Shown here in pieces: positions 1 to 5,481 of a stretch of 7,568 nt of DNA. Below the pieces are notes generated by a model. That model made no database searches and was not told where the DNA came from. It saw only the letters and a program-made list of their open reading frames with translations. Source of the stretch: an uncultured Collinsella sp. (GTDB taxonomy: Bacteria; Actinomycetota; Coriobacteriia; Coriobacteriales; Coriobacteriaceae); assembly GCA_958421035.1 (NCBI GenBank), contig CATZKS010000104.1, positions 1-7,568 of the forward strand, in the 5' to 3' direction. Position numbers and translations under genes: made by a program. How positions within the stretch are numbered: the stretch's first letter is position 1; each line of letters opens with the position of its first letter.

Positions 1-114
1 CCGCAGGAAGCTTGGATACGCCTAGGCGCGGTCCAAGAAATCGTCCGCACCCCCTATGCTGTCGGCGCGGACTTCGAATTCAGAGAGGGTGATTGCAATG
101 CTATACGAATTTAA
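1..114 (+). CDS. C-terminal end of an unidentified protein (partial, 5' end outside window)
   Basis: Reading frame 1 is open from the first base to a TAA at 112-114, giving 37 residues that end in ...REGDCNAIRI. The other two plus-strand frames hit stops earlier. The residue composition, with mixed charged and hydrophobic residues, is protein-like. I do not recognise the family from this short tail. It lies 69 bases before abiEi on the same strand. That gap holds the abiEi operator-like repeat, so it is probably a separate transcription unit. It could also be a chance open stretch, because 37 codons is short. Confidence 0.4.
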   Translation, partial: PQEAWIRLGAVQEIVRTPYAVGADFEFREGDCNAIRI

Positions 115-140
115 ATAGATCTCTAATGCTTGATTAAGAC

Positions 141-186
141 CATGTCTATGTCAAAAAACATACAAAAGTGTTAGTCTTTTGACATG
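141..186 (+). promoter_or_regulatory. Operator-like inverted repeat overlapping the abiEi start codon
   Basis: ATGTCAAAA at 148-156 is matched by its exact reverse complement TTTTGACAT at 177-185, with 20 bases between the arms. An extra half-copy, CATGTC at 141-146, sits 6 bases before the left arm and mirrors GACATG at 181-186. The right arm covers the ATG of abiEi at 184-186. AbiEi antitoxins are known to bind inverted repeats in their own promoter and repress the operon, so this is the likely autoregulatory site. A protein bound here would also block the start region itself. I see no convincing -35/-10 pair and no clear Shine-Dalgarno sequence before the ATG. Confidence 0.6.
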
Positions 187-711
187 AAACACTTTGATGA
201 AATATTCGAACTGGCGGCAGATGGCTACGGCATCGTGACTGCTGCGCAGGCACGCGAGATTGGCGTAACCACTGGAGAACTGAGCCGATGGTGTGCCACT
301 GGGAAATTGATGCGCCGAGGACATGGGGTGTACAAGCTCACCCAATGGGTTCCGACGCCCCGTGACGTCTTTGCGGAGGCAGTGGCTCTTGTTGGTGACG
401 AGGGTTTCCTGTGGGGCGAATCAGTGCTGTCTATGCACGCACTTGCACTTGTTGATCCTCGTGCCGTGACCGTGGCAACACCAAAGCGTATTCGCCGCAA
501 ACTGCCAGCTTGGGTAAAAACAGTGCCCGCTCCAGAGAATGCGAAAACGACGTTCTATGAAGGAATCCCTTCTCAATGCGTTGCCGATGCGATTGAGGCT
601 TGTAAGGGGTCCGTTATGACCGAACGCCTCATCGAGGCAACCAAGCACGCTCAAGCCGAGGGTCTTATTACCTCCAATGAGCATGAGAGACTGATGAAGG
701 AGCTGTCGTGA
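184..711 (+). CDS. abiEi: AbiEi-family antitoxin of a type IV toxin-antitoxin system
   Basis: The 175-residue protein opens with a winged-helix domain at about residues 3-55. It contains the pattern seen in AbiEi_4-type antitoxins: a helix with GIVTAAQAREIGVT, then LSRWCATGKLMRRGHGVYKL, ending in the basic RRGHGVY wing. The rest, about residues 58-175, is the antitoxin domain with WGESVLSMHAL and a GIPSQCVADAI segment. The family represses its own operon by DNA binding and counteracts the AbiEii nucleotidyltransferase toxin, probably without stable protein contact (type IV). The ATG at 184 is the first start after an in-frame TAG at 172. There is no good ribosome-binding site, so translation may be weak or leaderless. 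The stop overlaps the GTG of the toxin gene by four bases (GTGA), as expected of a coupled pair. With the toxin gene broken, this is probably an orphan antitoxin. Confidence 0.85.
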   Translation: MKHFDEIFELAADGYGIVTAAQAREIGVTTGELSRWCATGKLMRRGHGVYKLTQWVPTPRDVFAEAVALVGDEGFLWGESVLSMHALALVDPRAVTVATPKRIRRKLPAWVKTVPAPENAKTTFYEGIPSQCVADAIEACKGSVMTERLIEATKHAQAEGLITSNEHERLMKELS

Positions 712-1267
712 AGGAAGTCAAGAAGCCAACCAGCAGACGTAACCTTGACATAGCGATAGACCGACTCTGCGCTGATTTGGACGAAGAACCGGGCCGCGTT
801 AAAAGGCTCATTGCGGCCGTTGTTGTTGGGCAAATGCTACCCGATGGAGCCGCAAAGGGTGGAAATGCCCTGAAGATTCGCTTTGGGAAGGATGCCACGC
901 GGTTCTCGCGCGACCTCGATACCGCCAGGGCATCCTCACTGAACGATTACATGACGAAGCTTGAAGATTCGCTCACTATAGGCTGGAACGGATTCTCGGG
1001 TGCCATTGTTCCGAGGGAGCCCATGATCTGATAGATCTCCAGATTGCAATTTCCAACGGGGAAATTGATTACCTAAAAACTCGAGAGGTCTGTATCAGAC
1101 TCTTTGCGTATCGTGCGGAGCAGGAGTGGCCTCCAATGATCTCGAGGGGAGTGGGCTGGGACTCACTGTATTTCTCCCAGGCGGAAGGACTTAACGTTTT
1201 GCCGACTGTCGATGATGCCGTGGCATGGGCGAACGACTTGATTGCAAAAATCGATTCTGCTCGTTAG
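708..1267 (+). pseudogene. abiEii: AbiEii-family nucleotidyltransferase toxin, internally deleted and out of frame
   Basis: Translation would start at GTG 708, with AAGGAG at 697-702 five bases upstream, and give 107 residues before TGA at 1029-1031. The fragment carries the nucleotidyltransferase signature: GGNALKIRFG near residues 51-60, then RFSRDLD at 65-71, where the two Asp would bind metal. Right after the break, frame 2 reads SEGAHDLIDLQIAI and continues to LFAYRAEQEWPP, DDAVAWANDLIAKIDSAR and a TAG at 1265-1267. That is the C-terminal part expected of this toxin family. The fragments total about 190 residues, and the central segment between the REP and HDLIDLQ motifs appears to be missing. 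The intact family is longer as I remember it. The 12 bases CCGAGGGAGCCC at 1011-1022 read PREP in the first frame and SEGA in the second, as if two similar short sequences recombined. The toxin is probably inactive, although the truncated 107-residue product could still be made. Confidence 0.8.
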
Positions 1268-1289
1268 TGACACTGCTGAGATCTCTCGC

Positions 1290-1712
1290 TTACGCCATAG
1301 CAACCCCACGCGCAGCACTCAGCAGCTCGTACTCCCTTTGACTCCAATGGCGCAGCTCGGCAGCCTCGACGGCATCTCGGCATAGGTCCAAAAACACCTC
1401 GGCCCCATCGCAGAAGCACTCGCGGGCAAAGTCACCCGAACCGCTTGCGACGCACGTGCCGTCGGCAAACAGCTTCCAGCTAGACAGCTCGCGCGAGTCG
1501 TCTCCAAGCAGCTTGATCTGCAGTACGTGCGGGTCGCCGGCGGTGTAGAGCTCTTTCTCGAGCGCCTGCACGGTAAAGCGCATCTGGTGGGGGAGACTGC
1601 TCTTGACCATGGCCGAGGCATAGCCGTTCGGCTTGTCCAGAAGATGCATTCGTTTTGGCTTGGCTGCCAGGTTGTGGAAATTGCGCTCGCTGCGCACGGA
1701 GAAATTGTCCAT
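1290..1712 (-). CDS. Hypothetical protein, about 140 residues
   Basis: I do not recognise this family. The chosen ATG at 1712-1710 has GGAG five bases upstream (plus-strand CTCC at 1718-1721). The frame stays open further upstream to 2027, but that extension runs through the 14-bp inverted repeat and the 33-bp repeat array and looks non-coding. The protein has no signal peptide or membrane span. Its second half alternates beta-like and charged segments: MRFTVQALEKEL, then a short strand around VLQIKLLGDDS, then SWKLFADGTCVASGSGDFA, ending in a helical ERCHW-free acidic stretch with EAAELRHWSQREYELL. Three Cys fall within about 25 residues (ARECFCDGAEVFLDLCRD) without a clear metal-site spacing. 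It stands alone, convergent with the broken abiEii gene, whose stop is 22 bases away. A start at 1727 is possible but has no ribosome-binding site. Confidence 0.5.
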   Translation of the reverse strand: MDNFSVRSERNFHNLAAKPKRMHLLDKPNGYASAMVKSSLPHQMRFTVQALEKELYTAGDPHVLQIKLLGDDSRELSSWKLFADGTCVASGSGDFARECFCDGAEVFLDLCRDAVEAAELRHWSQREYELLSAARGVAMA

Positions 1713-1859
1713 ACGGACTCCGTTCATCGATGTTGGCAGGGCCACCGTGCCTCTTGGCCGGTTGGCGTCGGGATCGTGGAGCCAACTCTCTACCCCGACT
1801 CTGGATAAAACGTGCCCGCTCCTTGCAGACACGATGGAGTCTATCAGCGCACGCGGACA

Positions 1860-1907
1860 GAAATCAAGCGCCGAGTGCGAAATGACGCGTGGACGGCGCT
1901 TGATTTC
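1860..1907. repeat. 14-bp perfect inverted repeat with a nested stem
   Basis: GAAATCAAGCGCCG at 1860-1873 is the exact reverse complement of CGGCGCTTGATTTC at 1894-1907, separated by 20 bases. Inside the loop, GTGCG at 1875-1879 can pair with CGCGT at 1886-1890 (three Watson-Crick and two G-U pairs) around AAATGA. A transcript from either strand could therefore fold into a long two-part hairpin. There is no run of T after the stem on either strand, so it is not a standard intrinsic terminator. It may be a protein-binding site, a structured leader or small RNA, or the remnant of a small palindromic element. It ends 25 bases before the direct-repeat array. Confidence 0.75.
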
Positions 1908-1932
1908 GCCGGCTGCTGCTAGGCTTAAATCA

Positions 1933-2043
1933 GAAAAAGTGTCGAAATCAGCCGTGTAAAAGTACGGAAAAGTGTCGTAATACACACTTAAATATCTCGA
2001 AAAAGTGTCGAAATAAGCACCTAACAACTACGGAAAAGTGTAT
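1933..2043 (+). repeat. Four direct repeats at an exact 33-bp period upstream of the DUF4143 ATPase gene
   Basis: The core GRAAAAGTGT starts at 1933, 1966, 1999 and 2032, an exact 33-bp spacing each time. AAAAGTGT is identical in all four copies, and the first three continue as AAAAGTGTCG. Copies 1 and 3 match over a longer stretch, GAAAAAGTGTCGAAAT followed by C or A and then AGC. Copies 2 and 4 are both preceded by TAC and begin GGAAAAGTGT, so the array also has a 66-bp alternating order. Copy 4 ends 37 bases before the ATPase start at 2081. A period of 33 bp is close to three helical turns, so the copies face roughly the same side of the DNA. This fits an operator or a cooperative binding array. 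The link to the ATPase is inferred from position. Confidence 0.8.
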
Positions 2044-2080
2044 CCTAGTGCTAAAACAGCATGTAATAAGGGGTGCGCTT

Positions 2081-3403
2081 ATGCTACAGAGAAAAGCGAA
2101 AGCACAGTTTGAATCTTGGCTTGCCTTGTCGCCTAACAAGGCTCTTTTGGTCAAGGGCGCCCGGCAGGTGGGAAAGTCATATCTGGTCAACGCGTTTGCA
2201 AGCGAATCATTCGAAAATGTCGTGACGTTCGACCTTATCGCCGACGCGTCCGTGCGCGAGTCGTTTTTGGCGGCGAAAAGTGCGGACGACCTGCTTATGC
2301 GCATGTCTATCGCTGCGACGCAGCCGATGGTTGCGAACAAGACCGTCGTGGTTATCGACGAGGTGCAGCGATGCCCCAACGTGGTGACGTTTATCAAATA
2401 CCTGGTCCAGCGCGGCGACTTTCGATACATCCTTACCGGATCGCTCCTTGGCGTGGAGCTCGAGGGCATCGATTCCCTGCCGGTGGGGTATGTCGAGCAG
2501 GTCCAGATGTACCCGCTCGACTTTGAGGAGTTTTGCTGGGCAAATGGCGTTGGTGCCAGCGTGTTTGACATGCTCAGGGGCTGTCTAAAGGATGAGGGGG
2601 AGCTCCCTGGCTACCTGTATGACCGCTTGCTCGATCTGTTCCATCAGTATGTTGTGGTGGGAGGCATGCCCGACGCGGTCAATTCCTTCTTGGCGACGCG
2701 CAATGTCGACGAGGTTCGAAACATCCACCGCGATCTTCACGCCCTGTATCGCGATGACATCGCAAAGTACGCTCCGCCCGAGCTACGCTTGGTTATTCGC
2801 GATATCTATGATTTGATTCCCAGTGAGGCCGGCTCCAAAAACAAGCGATTCAAACTGTCATCGATTAACGGTGTCAAACGTTTTTCGCAGGTGACAGATC
2901 ATTTTCTCTGGTTATCGGAGGCAGGCGTTGCGCTTCCCGTGTATAACGTAACGGCGCCCGTGGCACCCCTTTTATTGGGTGAGCAACGAAATCTGTTTAA
3001 GCTGTTTTACTTGGACACCGGAATGCTCATGTCGTCGTATTCCAAAAGGGTCGCCCAAGGCGTTTTTGATGGGGAGGCGGAAGACGCCTTTGGCATGAAC
3101 ATGGGGGCGGCGTTTGAGGGCTTCGTTGCCCAAGAGCTCAAAGCTCATGGATTTAGATTGCGCTACTTTACATCCAAAAAGGTCGGTGAGCTCGATTTTG
3201 TGGAAGAGACGTTCGATGGGGAAGTGCTTGCCATCGAGGTCAAATCGGGCAAGAGCTTTAAGTCCCACGCGGCGCTCGATAACGCACTGGCAACGAAGGG
3301 CTACGGAATCGATCGCGCCCTGGTACTTGCGGAATGCAATCTTCACCGCGATGGTGACGTGCTGTATCTGCCCATCTTTATGGCAGGGCTTTTGGAGCCG
3401 TAA
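2081..3403 (+). CDS. ATP-binding protein of the AAA_14/DUF4143 family
   Basis: The 440-residue protein starts at ATG 2081, preceded by AAGGGG at 2068-2073. An upstream in-frame ATG at 2048 lacks a ribosome-binding site and would add 11 residues. The N-terminal ATPase domain has a Walker A motif GARQVGKS at 26-33, a Walker B VVVIDE with D93-E94, and the typical ILTGS segment at 117-121. The family's MYPLDFEEF segment follows. The C-terminal half is the DUF4143 region. It contains a PD-(D/E)XK-nuclease-like arrangement: E346 in FEGFVAQEL, D372 in GELDFV, and E386-V-K388 in AIEVKSGK. Proteins of this family are widespread, often in variable regions, and their cellular role is poorly known. The motifs suggest ATP-dependent action on DNA or nucleic acid, but nuclease activity is unproven. 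The gene stands alone, with a 33-bp repeat array upstream that may control it or be bound by it. It looks intact. Confidence 0.85.
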   Translation: MLQRKAKAQFESWLALSPNKALLVKGARQVGKSYLVNAFASESFENVVTFDLIADASVRESFLAAKSADDLLMRMSIAATQPMVANKTVVVIDEVQRCPNVVTFIKYLVQRGDFRYILTGSLLGVELEGIDSLPVGYVEQVQMYPLDFEEFCWANGVGASVFDMLRGCLKDEGELPGYLYDRLLDLFHQYVVVGGMPDAVNSFLATRNVDEVRNIHRDLHALYRDDIAKYAPPELRLVIRDIYDLIPSEAGSKNKRFKLSSINGVKRFSQVTDHFLWLSEAGVALPVYNVTAPVAPLLLGEQRNLFKLFYLDTGMLMSSYSKRVAQGVFDGEAEDAFGMNMGAAFEGFVAQELKAHGFRLRYFTSKKVGELDFVEETFDGEVLAIEVKSGKSFKSHAALDNALATKGYGIDRALVLAECNLHRDGDVLYLPIFMAGLLEP

Positions 3404-3409
3404 CGTGCC

Positions 3410-3424
3410 GCCGGCTCTTCCGGC
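3410..3424. terminator. Small GC-rich hairpin between convergent genes
   Basis: GCCGG at 3410-3414 pairs with CCGGC at 3420-3424 around a five-base loop, seven bases after the ATPase stop and 16 bases before the convergent minus-strand gene ends. There is no T tract on either side, so intrinsic termination is only a possibility suggested by its position. Confidence 0.25.
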
Positions 3425-3440
3425 CCTCCCTTAACCCTCG

Positions 3441-4427
3441 CTACTCATCATCCCCGTCGTTGGGGTCGCCCTTGAGGGTGTTGATGTCCAGGTACTGGTT
3501 TTCGTCCTCTTTTTGCTGGGTCTCCGACTCCGCTTGGGTGGGGCCGCGGAACAGCTGGAATCCCTCAAACGCAATGACGCCGAGCAGGGCAATGATAATG
3601 GCGATAAAGGCAACCTTGACTGCCTGCGGAAATTCCGAGAAACGCAGCTCCTTTTCCTCGGCGTAATAATCGGCGAAGCGCTCTTCGCCCGTGCTTTTGG
3701 TATACGCCGGCGCGGACGCGGCCTCCGGGTCATATTCCGGCGCAGGCGTGGCGGCGTACGGATCGTTGAGATAATCGCTTGATGCGGTGCCATAACCCTC
3801 GGTCTCGATGCGACCATTGCCAGCATAGTCATCGGAATAATCGGAATATGCTGCACCGCCCTCATAGTCCACGGCGCTCGTGTTGGTGGCAAAAAGCGGG
3901 TTAACTGGAACGTCGAGCGCCGGCATGCCGGTAGAGGTCTCATCCAGATCGGCTGTGGCCCAGGAATCGTAGGCAACCTGATGGGCAACGGGCTCGTCGA
4001 GCCTTGCGATCGGAGGCTTGCGTGCCGCAGGAACAGGCAACTGCTGGGCGCTGTACATAACGGTGCTGTCGGCCGATTTGCCCTGCGTCGCTGCAGCGAG
4101 AAATGCCGCGGTCTCGGACGGGTCGCTTGCGGGGCGGGGAGCGGTCGTGGGCGCCGAAGTGGGTGCGGGCGTAGGCGCGGGCGTCGAAACAGGCGACTGC
4201 GCAGGAGTCGGCGCAGGTGCGGACTTAGGCGCAAGTGCGGGATTGGGGGTTGACGGGCGAGCCCCGCCGCCCATGAGTTCGTCGGTGGTCCACGGGCGAT
4301 CATCCATCACGTCGTCAAGGCTCAGCGAAAACAGGTCGTCTTCACCCTCATCGAACATGCGGTGCACATGTCCACCAATTGCCGGAATCAATCCGCGACC
4401 GGTGCATGATGCCTTGCTCAACGCCAT
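3441..4427 (-). CDS. Single-span membrane protein with a long disordered proline/alanine-rich and acidic region
   Basis: The 328-residue protein starts at ATG 4427-4425, with AAAGGA about nine bases upstream. The frame is open to 4523, but that extension has no start signal and runs into the intergenic region. There is no N-terminal signal peptide. Residues 24-52 are acidic (MFDEGEDDLFSLSLDDVMDD). Residues 57-103 are a Pro/Ala/Thr/Ser-rich linker with repeated AP-TP units. Residues 186-260 are rich in Tyr, Asp and Ala (for example YSDYSDDY). One hydrophobic span lies at about 270-290 (VKVAFIAIIIALLGVIAF), followed by a roughly 38-residue acidic tail ending PNDGDDE. The expected topology is a large disordered cytoplasmic part with a short outside tail, though the reverse cannot be excluded. 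I do not recognise a family. It lies 123 bases downstream of the PAS-HTH regulator on the same strand and seems to have its own -10 element. Confidence 0.75.
   Translation of the reverse strand: MALSKASCTGRGLIPAIGGHVHRMFDEGEDDLFSLSLDDVMDDRPWTTDELMGGGARPSTPNPALAPKSAPAPTPAQSPVSTPAPTPAPTSAPTTAPRPASDPSETAAFLAAATQGKSADSTVMYSAQQLPVPAARKPPIARLDEPVAHQVAYDSWATADLDETSTGMPALDVPVNPLFATNTSAVDYEGGAAYSDYSDDYAGNGRIETEGYGTASSDYLNDPYAATPAPEYDPEAASAPAYTKSTGEERFADYYAEEKELRFSEFPQAVKVAFIAIIIALLGVIAFEGFQLFRGPTQAESETQQKEDENQYLDINTLKGDPNDGDDE
4119..4259 (-). repeat. Low-complexity coding stretch for a Pro/Ala-rich linker
   Basis: This part of the membrane-protein gene encodes residues 57-103, an irregular run of AP, TP and SP dipeptides. 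On the plus strand it shows as repeated GCG-GGC-GT blocks. Such stretches tend to change length by slippage or recombination, so copy number may differ between strains. Confidence 0.65.
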
Positions 4428-4461
4428 TCTGTTCCATCCTTTCGAAATACTAATGACATCG

Positions 4462-4467
4462 ATTATA
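4462..4467 (-). promoter_or_regulatory. Probable -10 element for the membrane-protein gene
   Basis: The minus strand reads TATAAT exactly at 4467-4462, 34 bases before the ATG at 4427. Transcription would start near 4455 and give a short leader that includes the AAAGGA site. I found no good -35 hexamer at 16-18 bases' spacing, so this is a partial promoter call. It suggests the gene can be transcribed separately from the upstream regulator. Confidence 0.4.
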
Positions 4468-4550
4468 TGGAACTTCCCAAGCGGCTCGGTCTTGGATTCG
4501 CGCTTTCCAGAATTCGCGCCCAAAAGGGGAGGGGCAATCCAGGCGAGTGC

Positions 4551-5204
4551 CTACTTGTCGCCGGCAGCAGCCTTGGCCTCATTGAGGTAGCTATAGAAGC
4601 TGTACTTGGAGATGCCAAAGAACTCGCAGGCGCGCTCGCTCGACTTGGAAATGAGGAAGGCGCCGCGACGGTCGAGGTAGCCAATGGCACGAATGCGCTC
4701 GTCTTTGGTCATGAGTGCCGCGGGCTTGCCCACAAACTGCTCGCACTCGTGCAGCAGGTCCTCGAGCAGGTCGCCGATGTTCTTGGTAATGGGCTCGGGC
4801 TCGGTATAGCCCGTGCCGCCGGTGCCGGTAAAAGCGTCGAGCGAGCGCTCAAAAGCCTTCATGAGCGTAATGTCAAAGTTGATGCCCAAAATGCCGACGG
4901 GTTTGCCCTCATCGTTGCGGATAAAGATCGTCGACGATTTGAGCAGCTTACCGTCGGTGGTTTTAGTGAGGTACGGCTCGCGGTCGTGTACATCGGTGGC
5001 GCCCTCGTGCATGGACTCAAACACGATATGGCTGGGGCCGTCACCCAGTTTGCGCCCGCTGACGTGGCCGTTTTCGATCACTACGATGGAATGGTCCACG
5101 TCCTCGGTCTCCAGATCGTGGACGACGACTTCGCAGTTGGGGCCAAATTGGAGCGCCAGACCGTGTGCGAGGCGCTTGTAAAACTCAATCTGTGCGGGGG
5201 TCAT
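4551..5204 (-). CDS. YheO/DauR-like transcriptional regulator (PAS_6 plus HTH_22)
   Basis: The 217-residue protein starts at ATG 5204-5202, with AGGAAGG five bases upstream. An in-frame ATG at 5279 has no such site. Residues about 5-115 match the YheO-type PAS domain, with the hallmarks CEVVVHDLE at 24-32, SSTIFIRND around 90-98 and PVGILGINFDIT at 102-113. A linker rich in Gly, Thr and Glu follows. Residues about 165-210 form the C-terminal helix-turn-helix: MTKDERIRAIGYLDRRGAF, then CEFFGISKYSFYSYLNEA. Family members include DauR, which controls D-arginine catabolism, and many sit beside amino-acid catabolic genes. Here it is divergent from dpaL-ygeY, so it probably regulates them through the intervening region. 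The ligand is not known. No part appears missing. Confidence 0.85.
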   Translation of the reverse strand: MTPAQIEFYKRLAHGLALQFGPNCEVVVHDLETEDVDHSIVVIENGHVSGRKLGDGPSHIVFESMHEGATDVHDREPYLTKTTDGKLLKSSTIFIRNDEGKPVGILGINFDITLMKAFERSLDAFTGTGGTGYTEPEPITKNIGDLLEDLLHECEQFVGKPAALMTKDERIRAIGYLDRRGAFLISKSSERACEFFGISKYSFYSYLNEAKAAAGDK

Positions 5205-5481
5205 GGGTACCTTCCTAAAAATTAGTTTGGGCTCACTGTGCCATAAACCACACATGACCGCAAACAAATCCATCAACAAGGCAATTCATGACCGTTCGGC
5301 GGCGAAAAAGTACCGATTACGGCAACAAACAATTCGTTAGATATACCAATCAAAAAGTGTGATAGAACAGTGCTAACAAACTTTTTGTTTGGCATCCACA
5401 TAAAAGTTCAGTCGCATGAATGGGAATGGGCTGAAACGCGTATGCGGGGGCCGACAAGAGAGAACTTAAGGAGTTCACCGT
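5205..5481. promoter_or_regulatory. Divergent control region between the PAS-HTH regulator and dpaL
   Basis: This 277-base non-coding stretch separates the regulator's start from dpaL and is AT-rich compared with the flanking genes. It holds the ribosome-binding sites of both genes: AGGAAGG on the minus strand near 5210-5216, and AAGGAG at 5468-5473, eight bases before the dpaL ATG. It also holds a small inverted repeat at 5377-5391. An AAAAGTGT word at 5353-5360 matches the core of the ATPase repeat array. I found no -35/-10 pair for either direction that I would trust. It is long enough to contain operators and two promoters. Confidence 0.6.
5377..5391. repeat. Short inverted repeat in the dpaL upstream region
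   Basis: CAAAC at 5377-5381 and GTTTG at 5387-5391 are perfect arms around five T. The wider sequence TGCTAACAAAC ... GTTTGGCA keeps TGC/GCA at the outer ends in an imperfect palindrome. Its place, about 90 bases before the dpaL start, suits an operator for the divergent regulator. This is inferred from position only. Confidence 0.35.

Larger units (their letters stand above)
1713..2080. other. Gene-poor region with structured DNA between a minus-strand hypothetical gene and the ATPase gene
   Basis: No convincing gene lies here. The minus frame of the upstream hypothetical gene is open across it, but the translated sequence is a repeat artefact (Y-D-T-F motifs every 11 residues) plus low-quality sequence. 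The region holds three things. A weak pair of overlapping inverted repeats sits at 1761-1799 (GTTGGC 1761-1766 with GCCAAC 1781-1786, and GTCGGG 1767-1772 with CCCGAC 1794-1799). A strong 14-bp inverted repeat lies at 1860-1907, and a four-copy 33-bp direct-repeat array at 1933-2043. It must also contain the promoters of the two divergent genes. I could not assign a reliable -35/-10 pair for either. Confidence 0.6.

Noticed and set aside
1761..1799. tRNA-like or hairpin structure
   Set aside because: There are 6-bp pairs, but they overlap and exclude each other. No T-loop, anticodon arm or acceptor stem can be laid out.
1713..2027. N-terminal extension of the minus-strand hypothetical gene
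   Set aside because: It translates the 33-bp repeats into periodic YDTF-like motifs, crosses the 14-bp inverted repeat and lacks a ribosome-binding site. The start at 1712 has a good one.
1933..2043. CRISPR array
   Set aside because: The conserved part of each unit is only about 10-20 bases, the units are contiguous without unique 30-40-base spacers, and there is no cas gene nearby.
3431..4303. A 290-codon Arg/Pro-rich minus-strand frame
   Set aside because: It overlaps the membrane-protein gene in another frame. Its Arg/Pro composition reflects a frame-shifted reading of the Ala/Pro-rich linker, and it has no start signal.
4501..4550. Intrinsic terminator after the PAS-HTH regulator
   Set aside because: Only a direct repeat of GCGCGAATYC is visible on the minus strand; no stable stem followed by T residues.
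4467..5225. A plus-strand frame of 252 codons opposite the PAS-HTH regulator
   Set aside because: The minus-strand protein matches both domains of the YheO/DauR family; the plus frame shows no motif.
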